A model generated the notes under the pieces. That model was not told where the DNA came from. It did no database searches and saw only the letters and a program-made list of their open reading frames with translations. A stretch of DNA of 64,000 bases from ZC4RG30 sp049841155. Its GTDB lineage: Bacteria; Pseudomonadota; Gammaproteobacteria; Steroidobacterales; Steroidobacteraceae. The stretch is from positions 682,001 to 746,000 of the forward strand of contig JASGHI010000004.1 in NCBI GenBank assembly GCA_049841155.1, written 5' to 3'. Made by a program: the position numbers and the translations under genes. Below, piece by piece: positions 44,697-52,800 of this stretch; the stretch's first letter is position 1, and every line of letters starts with the position of its first letter.

Positions 44697-45325
44697 CTGC
44701 TGCTCGCTGTATCGGAATTGAAATAGTCGACCAGGCAATGGCGCGGGCGCCGTGTGGGGTTGAACCACACTCCCTGAAGAATATCCATGCGAATCAGGGG
44801 CTGCTTCTCAACGCGCAGCAACTTCGCATATTCCTGCCCTTCTTTCGTCCAGTGCGCTTCCTCGGCGAGCGCCCATTCTTCGGCGCTGTCCACCATGCGC
44901 GCGAGGCCGCGGGCATAGAAGGCGCGCGTTTCCCGCCGCCGCTCGAAGCTGATGGTCTTGTAGCAGGAGAACGCCATCCGGGCGTCGTGCGGAAGGTTGA
45001 TGACCTTGCGGGTGTTGGGGTGAGTGAAGGAATAGACGACGGGACGCTTGCCGACATCCCTCATCGTCGAGAAATGCATCTCGTGCATTTGCGGCCAGCC
45101 TTCGGGAGACATGGTCGCGAGTGCGAGGATGGGGGTGCCGGCAAGATGAGCCAGTATTTCATCCTTGACCGCATCGAGCTGATCCGGTGCGCAAGCCGGC
45201 GGCAGGGCATCGAGATACTCGCGATACTCGCCCGACCGTGCGATCGCGGCAAAGGCGTCGGTCATCGGCGGCGGGACGAAGATCTTCGGCGGGGGCGCGG
45301 CGGAATCTGGCGGCGAGTCGTTCAT
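44693..45325 (-). CDS. PPOX-fold flavin-dependent protein (second of tandem pair)
   Basis: A 210-residue protein with the pyridoxamine 5'-phosphate oxidase-like split barrel: ALATMSPEGWPQMHEMHFST, then HPNTRKVINLPHDARMAFSC. Such proteins bind FMN or F420 and reduce or oxidise small molecules. The start overlaps the stop of its diverged paralogue upstream (ATGA at 45322-45325). Shared blocks GWP..H.MHF and TRKV.N show the two arose by tandem duplication. Substrate unknown; it lies between a receptor and a transporter, suggesting intracellular processing of the imported compound. Confidence 0.82.
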   Translation of the reverse strand: MNDSPPDSAAPPPKIFVPPPMTDAFAAIARSGEYREYLDALPPACAPDQLDAVKDEILAHLAGTPILALATMSPEGWPQMHEMHFSTMRDVGKRPVVYSFTHPNTRKVINLPHDARMAFSCYKTISFERRRETRAFYARGLARMVDSAEEWALAEEAHWTKEGQEYAKLLRVEKQPLIRMDILQGVWFNPTRRPRHCLVDYFNSDTASSR

Positions 45326-45936
45326 TTCGTTCTTCCGGGGCCGTCCTGTGCAGTCAATGTGGAACGGTAATCGACCGTTACCCGCTGGGGGCGGCGTGAA
45401 TTGTCCTGCCACAGCGCGAATACGGGCTCGGCGCGCAACATGGCCTGTCCTTCCAGATCGAGGAGCGAAGTGAAGTCATAGCCCGCCTTGGCACGCATGC
45501 GGTCGAGTGCGAACTCGAATTCCTCGCCATCCTCGATGACCGTGCAGACCGCCTGCAGCTGCGTCGCACGGGTCTTGCGGCGTCCCTCGAAACCGTGGCC
45601 GCGATAGGCCGCCAGCGAGACGCGGGGGTCGGCGCGGACATTGCGGACCTTGCGCGTGTGCTGCTTGGTGCTCAAGTACACGATGGGCCGCAGGTCCGGC
45701 GCTTCGACCGTGCAGAAATGCATGCAGTGCGTTGCCGGCCAGCCGCTGGGACAGCGCGTCGCAAAGTCGATCAGCTCCGACGTGCTCAGCAGTTCCAGTA
45801 TGTCGCGTTTGACTTCCAGTGCCAGTGACTCGTCGGCCAGCCGCGGCATGCTGTCGCGATAGGCGCTGTACATGTCGGCCAGCGCAATGTTCCGCAGCGC
45901 AGGGGTCATGGGGTAGGGGTTCTCGATGGGTTCCAT
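45322..45936 (-). CDS. PPOX-fold flavin-dependent protein (first of tandem pair)
   Basis: A 204-residue split-barrel protein: IDFATRCPSGWPATHCMHFC, then STKQHTRKVRNVRADPRVSLAAY. It is a paralogue of the next gene but replaces some flavin-region residues, so the pair may form a heterodimer or act in sequence. ATG 45936 starts 10 bp after the receptor stop, indicating one transcript. Two short conserved stretches before the barrel (MTPALRNIALADMYSAYRDS) are absent from standard PPOX enzymes. Function inferred only from fold. Confidence 0.8.
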   Translation of the reverse strand: MEPIENPYPMTPALRNIALADMYSAYRDSMPRLADESLALEVKRDILELLSTSELIDFATRCPSGWPATHCMHFCTVEAPDLRPIVYLSTKQHTRKVRNVRADPRVSLAAYRGHGFEGRRKTRATQLQAVCTVIEDGEEFEFALDRMRAKAGYDFTSLLDLEGQAMLRAEPVFALWQDNSRRPQRVTVDYRSTLTAQDGPGRTK

Positions 45937-45946
45937 GTGCGCTCTT

Positions 45947-48130
45947 CTAGAATCGGGTTCCGATCTCCACTCCGTAGGTGCGGGGCGGGGCATAGTGCTC
46001 GCTGTTTCCGAATGGCGGCACGCGACCGGTTCCGTAGTAGATGAGCGTGTCGCCGAGGTTGCGGCCGTAGAGCGCGACATAGATCTTCTCGTCCGGGAAA
46101 CGGTAGGTCAGGCGCGCGTTGACGACGTCGGATGCCGGCGCGGCGAGCGTGGCATCCTTGAACGAGGTGAAGTAGCGCCGCGTCTGGCTGAAGTAGTCGG
46201 CGTGCAGATCCAGGTGCCCTGCGCTGCCGGATAACACTCGCCAGTCGGCATAGGCGGTCCACGTGAAGTCGGGCGCCTGTGGCAGAGGATTGCCGCCGAC
46301 GTCGGCGCTCACGACCGGCCGCCCGGGCACGCTGTTGGCGGTATCGACGAGGGGAGTGCCCGAATTGTAGCGGGCGTGCAGCCACGCCAGACTGCCTCCG
46401 AGCGTGAAGCGTGGGTTCAGGCGATAGCTGGCCTCCATTTCGAAGCCGTCGACGTCGGCCGAATTCGCATTCTGCAGGAAGGTGACGATCCGTCCGCCGT
46501 TGAGGACGCCCTGGAAGATCTGCAGCCGCTTGTAGTCGTAGTGGAAGGCGGAGAGGTTGAGCACCAGCCGGTCGTCGAGGAATTCATTCTTGAAGCCGAT
46601 TTCGTAGCTGCGGATGTCCTCGGGCTGCGCCACATTGGTGACATTCTGGGGATCGAAGGTGCCGCTCTTGAACCCCTTGGTGACGCTCAGGTAGACGAGC
46701 GAGCTGCCGGTCGGGCGGTATTCGAGTGCGACCCGCGGCGAAACATCGTCCCACGACGCCGTCATCTGCGTGACCGCGGGCATCGTCTCCAGCCACGATC
46801 TGCCCTCGCGCCGTTCATAGCTGTAGCGCAAGCCGCCCGTCAGTTTGAACCGCGATGTCAGTGCGTAGGCGAGCTGACCGTAGAGCGCATAGGCATCGAC
46901 GCGGGTGGTGGTGATCGTGAAGGGTGGCAGGCCGCCGGGATTGAGCACCCGCGCGCGCTGCTGTGTGTCTTCGTGTGCCGCGGTGCCACCCAGCAGCCAT
47001 TCGAACGGCCCCGAATCGCGGCGCGAGGCGAGGAGAATGTCCTGGTAGATGAACTTGGTATCGACTGTATTGCCGCGATATTCGAGCAGCGTGGCGGCGG
47101 TGTCGTCGACATCCAGAACGATCGGTCCCTGGCGATACTGGGTATAGCCGGTGGTCGCCGTCAGATCGGCAAAGCCCGCGTTCCATTGGGTATCCAGCGT
47201 CGCACCCCACTGACCACCGGGCGTATGGTCCTGGACATCGTGATAAGCCGCGCGCGGGTCGCTGACAAAGGGTTGGCCGCGGCCGGCCGGCGGCGGCAGG
47301 AAGGGCATGGTTGCGGGTTGTGTCGCCTTCGAATTGCCAGGCGAACCGTCCTCGTCGGTGTAGTGGGCCGTCAGCGTGAAGTCGAGCCGGTCGGAGGGCT
47401 GGAAGCGGATCGCGCCGCGAAACCCCCAGTAATCCGAGGTGTCGAAATCACTGCCTGTGGCCAGATTGGTCGAATAGCCGTCATGCCGGCTGCGCACTGC
47501 GCTCAGCCGCACGGCCACCTTGTCGCTCAAGGGGGCATTGACCGCTCCGCGCAGCCGCAGCGCGTCGTAGTTGCCGTATTGGGCGTCCGCCGACGAGGAA
47601 AAATCGAACTGCGGCCGCGTTGTCTTGATCAGGATTGCGCCCCCGGTTGCATTGCGGCCGTAGAGCGTCGCCTGTGGCCCGCGCAGCACTTCGACATGAT
47701 CGACGTCGAAGAGATTCTGCGCCGCGGCGTTCTGCTGCGGCACATAGACGCCGTCGATGTAGGTCGCGACACTGTTGCCGCCGAAGATGCCGAACACCGC
47801 GCTGCCAATGCCGCGCAGATAGACGAAGCTGGTTCCCGTCGCGCTCTGATACTGCAGGTTCGGAACCTGGGTCTGCAGCTGCGTGGTGTCGGTGACGCCG
47901 GAGGCTTCGAGGCTGTCGGCGGAAAGCACATTGACCGTCAGCGCCGTGTCCTGCACCGTCGACGGGACGCGTCCGGCGGTCACGATGACCTCGGCTATGC
48001 CCCCCGCGTCCGCGATGGCCGCGTTTTCGACGGAACCTGCCCCTCTGGTGTTCGGGGTCTGGTCATTCGCGGGATATGCGGCCGCCGCAGCGAGCGACAG
48101 CATCGACAGGCAACCGGATCGAATCCACAT
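45947..48130 (-). CDS. TonB-dependent outer-membrane receptor of a MarR-linked operon
   Basis: A 727-residue receptor. ATG 48130 follows GGGAGGGGGAAAAC, an excellent ribosome-binding site. A signal peptide (CLSMLSLAAAAAYPAN) is followed by the TonB box AEVIVTAGR, plug motifs YIDGVYVPQQNAAAQN and LRGPQATLYGRNATGGAI, and a barrel ending EIGTRF. It resembles the fatty-acid/aromatic-type TBDR family rather than siderophore receptors. First gene of a four-gene operon with two PPOX proteins and an MFS transporter. Its promoter (48205-48233) lies beside an operator-like palindrome (48235-48251). Confidence 0.93.
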   Translation of the reverse strand: MWIRSGCLSMLSLAAAAAYPANDQTPNTRGAGSVENAAIADAGGIAEVIVTAGRVPSTVQDTALTVNVLSADSLEASGVTDTTQLQTQVPNLQYQSATGTSFVYLRGIGSAVFGIFGGNSVATYIDGVYVPQQNAAAQNLFDVDHVEVLRGPQATLYGRNATGGAILIKTTRPQFDFSSSADAQYGNYDALRLRGAVNAPLSDKVAVRLSAVRSRHDGYSTNLATGSDFDTSDYWGFRGAIRFQPSDRLDFTLTAHYTDEDGSPGNSKATQPATMPFLPPPAGRGQPFVSDPRAAYHDVQDHTPGGQWGATLDTQWNAGFADLTATTGYTQYRQGPIVLDVDDTAATLLEYRGNTVDTKFIYQDILLASRRDSGPFEWLLGGTAAHEDTQQRARVLNPGGLPPFTITTTRVDAYALYGQLAYALTSRFKLTGGLRYSYERREGRSWLETMPAVTQMTASWDDVSPRVALEYRPTGSSLVYLSVTKGFKSGTFDPQNVTNVAQPEDIRSYEIGFKNEFLDDRLVLNLSAFHYDYKRLQIFQGVLNGGRIVTFLQNANSADVDGFEMEASYRLNPRFTLGGSLAWLHARYNSGTPLVDTANSVPGRPVVSADVGGNPLPQAPDFTWTAYADWRVLSGSAGHLDLHADYFSQTRRYFTSFKDATLAAPASDVVNARLTYRFPDEKIYVALYGRNLGDTLIYYGTGRVPPFGNSEHYAPPRTYGVEIGTRF

Positions 48131-48204
48131 GTTTTCCCCCTCCCGGTTCGTACCGAGCGTGCGGCGCACGCTGGATGAATCGCGCGGCTCCGCCTCGTTT
48201 GAAG

Positions 48205-48233
48205 CGAAGCTATGAGGTTGCGGCCAAATAGTC
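48205..48233 (-). promoter_or_regulatory. promoter of the TBDR-PPOX-PPOX-MFS operon
   Basis: On the minus strand, -35 TTGACT (48233-48228) and -10 TAGCTT (48210-48205) are separated by exactly 17 bp, 75 bp upstream of the receptor start. The -35 is one base from consensus. The operator at 48235-48251 abuts its upstream edge. Confidence 0.55.
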
Positions 48234-48234
48234 A

Positions 48235-48251
48235 ATAGGTAGAGTATCTAT
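48235..48251. promoter_or_regulatory. operator-like palindrome 1 of the MarR cluster
   Basis: AGGTAGAGTATCTATCT is a dyad of 7-base arms around GTA with one mismatch, between the divergent receptor and marR genes. Read on the minus strand it is AGATAGATACTCTACCT, which matches the sequence at 50314-50330 at 13 of 17 positions. Likely a binding site of the adjacent MarR protein. Confidence 0.55.
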
Positions 48252-48367
48252 CTTTATTTCGGGTGGTCATGTGGGACAATCAATCCGAGCCCTGCGCCGA
48301 AGCGGCTCCGAGATTGACCTTTCGGCCCCCGGGTGCAGCTTTGCGCCCCCGAGAATCGAGGTGAACC

Positions 48368-48880
48368 GTGTCATCTTCCGACGCCGCCCTGGAACATCCG
48401 GCCACGCCTGCCGCGGCCGATAGCGAGCCCGCCACCCTGGGGCTGCTGGTACGGGATCTGCATCGTCTGCTCCACCAGGCGTTCGAGGAACGCATCCGCT
48501 TTTTTGGTATTTCGGCGACCTCGTGCCGTTATCTTGCCGTGATCCGCGAATGGAACGGCGCCACCCCCAGCGAGCTCAGCAACTACTTCGGCGTGCGGAC
48601 GCCGACCACGCTCTCGTCGCTGCGCAATCTGGAGGAAAAGCGGCTGATCCGCCGCAGCAGCGATGCCAATGACGGTCGCAAGAGCATCTACCGGCTCACT
48701 GCGCGGGGTACGGAGCTGGAAAGCAGGATCCGTGCCGCTTTTCTCGACGTTGAGCGCGAAGCACTGGCGCCGTTGTCTGCCGAGAGTGCCGCCCAGTTCC
48801 ACCACCTGGTCGGCGAGATCCGCATGTCGCTGCGCAAGTTGCTCGGTGATGATCGTGACGCGCCGGGTAGGACCGGCTGA
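48368..48880 (+). CDS. MarR-family regulator of the uptake/oxygenase-reductase cluster
   Basis: A 170-residue winged-helix regulator. It has LVRDLHRLLHQAFEERIR as dimerisation helix, TPSELSNYFGVRTPTTLSSLRNLEEKRLI as the DNA-binding helices (residues ~64-95) and RRSSDANDGRKSIYRLTARG as the wing, where Asp-x-Arg is conserved in the family. It starts at GTG 48368 behind GAGGTGAACC. MarR proteins usually repress catabolic genes until an aromatic or other ligand binds. Its position between the receptor operon and the reductase operon, both with matching palindromes, makes it their likely repressor. Confidence 0.9.
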   Translation: MSSSDAALEHPATPAAADSEPATLGLLVRDLHRLLHQAFEERIRFFGISATSCRYLAVIREWNGATPSELSNYFGVRTPTTLSSLRNLEEKRLIRRSSDANDGRKSIYRLTARGTELESRIRAAFLDVEREALAPLSAESAAQFHHLVGEIRMSLRKLLGDDRDAPGRTG

Positions 48881-48901
48881 ACGAATGTCCGGACTTGCGG
48901 G

Positions 48902-49849
48902 CTAGATCGCGAGCTTGAGCCGCGCACCCCGTGCGCGCGAGCAGCACAGCGCAATGCAGTCATTGCGTGCGCGTTCCTCCTCGGTCAGATAGTGATCGCG
49001 ATGGTCCGGCGTGCCCTCGAGCACGTCCACGACGCAGCTGCCGCAAATGCCCTTCTCGCAGGAAATGTCGACATCGACGCCGTTCGACATCAGGACTTCC
49101 GCAATCGAACGGCCGGGCGGAATCTCGAAACAGCGGCCATCGCGGGTTTCAACCGCAAAGGGCGCACCGATCATGTCGACGTCGACATCGAAAAGCTCGA
49201 AATGGATTTGGTCGTCGCGCCATCCTGCGTTGCGGGCCGAGCCGATCACATGATCCATGAACGGTTGCGGACCGCAGACATAGATATGGTCGCCGTCGGC
49301 CGGCGCGCCGATATCGTCGTCGAAGCAGAAGCGGCGCACGGCGGAATAGTGCGCCTGAACATGGGAAGCGAAGGACGTCCGCCGCAATTCCGGCAGAAAG
49401 GCAGCCCGGCTCTCGTCGCGAATGCAGTAGTGGAGCCCGAAAGCGCCGCCCGTGGCTGCCAGGTGGTGCGCCATTGAAATGAGCGGCGTGATGCCGATCC
49501 CCCCGCCGACCAGCAGGCTGCGTCCCGCCGTTCGCACCAGCGGAAACAAATTGCGCGGAAACGATACGCTGAGCGCGTGGCCCGGCTGCCACTCGTCGAA
49601 GATCCGTTGCGATCCGCCGCGGCTGTTCGTGTCGCGCAGCACGCCGAGGCGGTAGCGGTGGCGTTCGCTCGGCGCATTGCACAGCGAATAAGGCCTTACC
49701 AGCCCCTCGGCAATATGCGCTTCCACGTGGGCGCCAGCCTCGAACAGCGGCAGCCGGCTGCCGTCACGTGCCGCCAGATCAACGGCGATGATGTCCTCGG
49801 CAAGCGCCTCGCGCTCTGCAACCACCACGTCGATGAGCTGCTTGAGCAC
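48902..49849 (-). CDS. phthalate-dioxygenase-reductase-like FMN/2Fe-2S oxidoreductase
   Basis: A 315-residue electron-transfer protein of the VanB/PDR family: flavin-binding RPYSLCNAPSE, NAD(P)H-binding LLVGGGIGITPLISMA and DHIYVCGPQPFMD, then a C-terminal plant-type ferredoxin with SCEKGICGSCVVDV plus a later Cys. It passes electrons from NAD(P)H to a terminal Rieske oxygenase, but no oxygenase gene is in this cluster. GTG 49849 lies 8 bp after the stop of the small monooxygenase gene and gives the usual family length of ~315. It converges with marR. Confidence 0.9.
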   Translation of the reverse strand: MLKQLIDVVVAEREALAEDIIAVDLAARDGSRLPLFEAGAHVEAHIAEGLVRPYSLCNAPSERHRYRLGVLRDTNSRGGSQRIFDEWQPGHALSVSFPRNLFPLVRTAGRSLLVGGGIGITPLISMAHHLAATGGAFGLHYCIRDESRAAFLPELRRTSFASHVQAHYSAVRRFCFDDDIGAPADGDHIYVCGPQPFMDHVIGSARNAGWRDDQIHFELFDVDVDMIGAPFAVETRDGRCFEIPPGRSIAEVLMSNGVDVDISCEKGICGSCVVDVLEGTPDHRDHYLTEEERARNDCIALCCSRARGARLKLAI

Positions 49850-49856
49850 TGCACAC

Positions 49857-50234
49857 TCAGGCGATGCAGATTCCGGGAACTGCGATCGTGCGGAACAGGT
49901 GTGGGCGCGCAATCGCGCCGGCTGGTGTTTGGGCGATCGCCGCACGGAATGCCGGATTGGCGTGCGCTGCCCGGAAATGCTCGACCGACTCCCATACGGC
50001 GCGATTGAGGAATACGCCGCTGTCGGCAACGCCGGCGTGCAACTGGGCTGCGATGAAACCGGGCTGGGCCTTCATCACCTGCGAATCCTGCTGCCAGGTG
50101 GCAAGCATGGCGGCCGCATCGCCGGGATGAACGGTGAAAGTGTTGATCAGTACAATTGGCCCCGGTCCGGCCCGCTCCAGCTGCTGTGCGAACGACACGC
50201 TCTGTGACAGTTCCTCTCGCATGGGCATGGGCAT
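49857..50234 (-). CDS. antibiotic-biosynthesis-monooxygenase (ABM) fold protein
   Basis: A 125-residue ferredoxin-like fold protein: PIVLINTFTVHPGDAAAMLATWQ, MKAQPGFIAAQLHAGV and FLNRAVWESVEHFRAAHANPAF are the ABM/YgiN pattern, with the conserved Trp in VWES. Members are cofactor-free quinol monooxygenases or heme-degrading enzymes; small dimers. ATG 50234 was chosen because AAGGGGAAGAA precedes it. It is first in a two-gene operon with the reductase and has an operator-like palindrome 80 bp upstream. Confidence 0.83.
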   Translation of the reverse strand: MPMPMREELSQSVSFAQQLERAGPGPIVLINTFTVHPGDAAAMLATWQQDSQVMKAQPGFIAAQLHAGVADSGVFLNRAVWESVEHFRAAHANPAFRAAIAQTPAGAIARPHLFRTIAVPGICIA

Positions 50235-50313
50235 TTTCTTCCCCTTTTCTTGGTTACTGGCATGGCCGCCCGCTGCCAAACAGTGTAGCGCGGGGGTTTG
50301 CGGATAACAATAT

Positions 50314-50330
50314 AGATAGATGATCTAATT
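50314..50330. promoter_or_regulatory. operator-like palindrome 2 of the MarR cluster
   Basis: AGATAGATGATCTAATT contains the perfect dyad TAGAT-G-ATCTA (50318-50328) and matches the minus-strand reading of the 48235-48251 site at 13 of 17 bases. It lies in an AT-rich stretch upstream of the monooxygenase-reductase operon. Confidence 0.55.
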
Positions 50331-50432
50331 AAATGGCCGGCTCAACGGGCCCGCTGTGAACTCGCCTGTCCATCATGGGTCTGTTTATGGCACCAGCATG
50401 ATTGCGCTGACCGAACGACAGGCAGGTTGAAC

Positions 50433-52757
50433 ATGGGCATCCGCGCTCCGGGCGCCCCCGGCATCGCACCGACCTGGTGTTCCAGCGACAAGGACTACGT
50501 GACCACGGCGCTCGGCAGCTCGCGGCTGTGGGCGACGGTGGGCCACGGCATCATCAACGAGATCTACTGGCCTTCCACTGGTCAGCCGCAGCTGCGCGAC
50601 CTGAGCTTCTATCTCGTCAGTGAACAACGCTGGATCGACCTCAAGCGGGTACGCCGCTACCGGCTTTCGACGCCGCAGCCGGACCTGCCGCTGCTGACGG
50701 TCACGCATACCGGCAACGACTACGAACTGCAGCTGGAAATCCTTCCCGATCCCGACCGCGACGTGCTGCTGATCCGCCATACGCTTACCGGTGATTACCG
50801 GCTGGTGGTCATCGTCGCGCCCCATCTGGGCGCCACCGGGCATGACAACAGTGCCTGGATCGATGATGGCGTTGCCTATGCGCAGCGCGGGAGCGCCGCG
50901 CTGTGCCTCGCCGCCGATGTGCCGCTGCAGCACCTGAGCTGCGGCTATGTCGGCGCCTCCGATGGCTGGCAGGACCTTCGCGCACATGGCCGGCTCACCT
51001 TTTGCTACGACCATGCCGATCACGGCACCGTCGCGATGTCCGCCGAGACGGCGGCGCCACGCGGCGTGCTGGCGCTGGGCTTTGCCGACTGCTCATGCGG
51101 TGCGCGCATGCATGCCGGTACGGCATTGGCGACTCCCTTCGATGACATCCGCAAGCGCTTTCGGGCGTCCTGGCGCCAGTGGAGCAGGGGATTGACGTTG
51201 CCGCGGCCCGACGCGGCGCTGGGCGATGAAGCGCGTCTATCTGCCGCGGTGCTCAAGATCCACGAGGACCGCATGTATCCCGGCGCGGTCGTTGCCAGCC
51301 TCAGCGTGCCCTGGGGCAATAGCACCGATACGCTCGGCGGCTACCATCTGGTCTGGCCGCGCGACGCGACGCTGACGGCTTTCGCGCTGCTGGCTGCACA
51401 CCAGATGCAGGATGCGCGCAATGTCCTCGCGCACCTGATGGTGGCGCAGCAGCGTGACGGCCACTGGATGCAGAACTATTTTCCCAGTGGTGCGCCCTTC
51501 TGGACCGGCGTGCAGCTGGATGAAGCGGCGTTTCCCGTGCTGCTGGCCGCCAAGCTGCGCGAGATGGGTGAGCCCGAGCTGCCCGATACGGCGCGCATGG
51601 TGCGCAGTGCGGCGGCCTTCATCTGCGCCTGCGGCCCGTCGAGCCCGCAGGACCGCTGGGAGGAGAACCCCGGCGTCAGTCCGTTCACGCTGGCCGTGGC
51701 GATTGCGGCGCTGGTGGCAGCTGCGCCCTGGCTCACGGATGCCGAAGGCCAGTACGCGCTCGACCTTGCCGATGACTGGAACGAACGGCTCGAAGCCTGG
51801 TGCTACGTGCGCGACACCGAGCTGGCGCGCCGCCATGGTGTGGCGGGCTACTACGTGCGCCTGGGAGATGCCGCAAGTTCGGCGCAGCTGGCCGGATCGG
51901 TCGTGCTGCGCAATCGCCTGGGAGAGACCGTGGGCGCCTCGGCATTGGTAAGCCTCGACTTCTCGTGGCTGGTACGTCTCGGCCTGCGCAAGGCGCTGGA
52001 TCAACGTGTGCAGGACACTCTGGTTGTGACCGATGCCGTGCTGAAAGTGCCGACGCCTTCGGGGGAGCTCTGGCATCGCTACAACGGCGATGGCTACGGG
52101 GAGTATCCGGATGGCCGGCCCTTTGACGGCGCCGGCCAGGGCAGGGCATGGCCGCTGCTGGCCGGCGAGCGTGGACATCTTGCGCTGCAGTCCGGTGAGG
52201 ATCCCTTGCCCTATCTGCGTACCATGCTGCGCTGTGCGGGCAACGGTGGCCTGCTGCCGGAGCAGGTGTGGGATGCGCCGGCCATTCCCGCGCGTGGCCT
52301 GTTTCCGGGCCGGCCTTCCGGCAGCGCGATGCCGCTGCTGTGGGCGCATGCGGAGTTCATCAAGCTGCTGGTGGCGCACGAGCGCGGGCGTCCGGTCGAG
52401 CTGCTGCGTGCGGTCGAAGAGCGCTATGGCGGCGACCCCGCCACTGCGCGCTGCTGGCACTGGCGCAGCGAGGTGCCGGTGCACTACCTGCAGAGTGGCC
52501 GCGGCCTGCGCATCGAGGATCGCCAGCCGTTCACGCTGCATCTGGGCCGGGATGGCTGGAAGTGCATCGAGGATATTGCCGCCGCGCATCAACCTCTGGG
52601 GATGTGGGGAGTGGAGCTGCCGGCGGAGCGTCTGCGGGGTGTGAGTGAAATCAATTTCACACGCCGCTACGAGAGCGGCTGGGAGGGTGTCGATCACCGC
52701 GTGGAGATCGGCTCCCAGGTCGCCGAGCACTGCCTGGCGTCGGCGGTGGGGTCTTGA
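50433..52757 (+). CDS. glycoside hydrolase family 15 glucoamylase
   Basis: A 774-residue enzyme with an N-terminal beta-sandwich domain (LGSSRLWATVGHGIINEIYWPS), as in bacterial glucodextranases and glucoamylases, then the (alpha/alpha)6 GH15 barrel. Key sites are YHLVWPRDATL, the acid glutamate in DRWEENPGVSPF and the base glutamate in GLLPEQVWD. It releases beta-glucose from alpha-1,4/1,6-glucans. No signal peptide is seen, so it likely works on cytoplasmic glycogen or imported oligosaccharides. ATG 50433 was preferred over TTG 50427. It is distinct from the shorter GH15 protein in the trehalose operon and has no operon partner. Confidence 0.9.
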   Translation: MGIRAPGAPGIAPTWCSSDKDYVTTALGSSRLWATVGHGIINEIYWPSTGQPQLRDLSFYLVSEQRWIDLKRVRRYRLSTPQPDLPLLTVTHTGNDYELQLEILPDPDRDVLLIRHTLTGDYRLVVIVAPHLGATGHDNSAWIDDGVAYAQRGSAALCLAADVPLQHLSCGYVGASDGWQDLRAHGRLTFCYDHADHGTVAMSAETAAPRGVLALGFADCSCGARMHAGTALATPFDDIRKRFRASWRQWSRGLTLPRPDAALGDEARLSAAVLKIHEDRMYPGAVVASLSVPWGNSTDTLGGYHLVWPRDATLTAFALLAAHQMQDARNVLAHLMVAQQRDGHWMQNYFPSGAPFWTGVQLDEAAFPVLLAAKLREMGEPELPDTARMVRSAAAFICACGPSSPQDRWEENPGVSPFTLAVAIAALVAAAPWLTDAEGQYALDLADDWNERLEAWCYVRDTELARRHGVAGYYVRLGDAASSAQLAGSVVLRNRLGETVGASALVSLDFSWLVRLGLRKALDQRVQDTLVVTDAVLKVPTPSGELWHRYNGDGYGEYPDGRPFDGAGQGRAWPLLAGERGHLALQSGEDPLPYLRTMLRCAGNGGLLPEQVWDAPAIPARGLFPGRPSGSAMPLLWAHAEFIKLLVAHERGRPVELLRAVEERYGGDPATARCWHWRSEVPVHYLQSGRGLRIEDRQPFTLHLGRDGWKCIEDIAAAHQPLGMWGVELPAERLRGVSEINFTRRYESGWEGVDHRVEIGSQVAEHCLASAVGS

Positions 52758-52800
52758 GGTGGCGGTGCGTCGTCATCGTCCCGGCGCAGGGCGATAGAGC

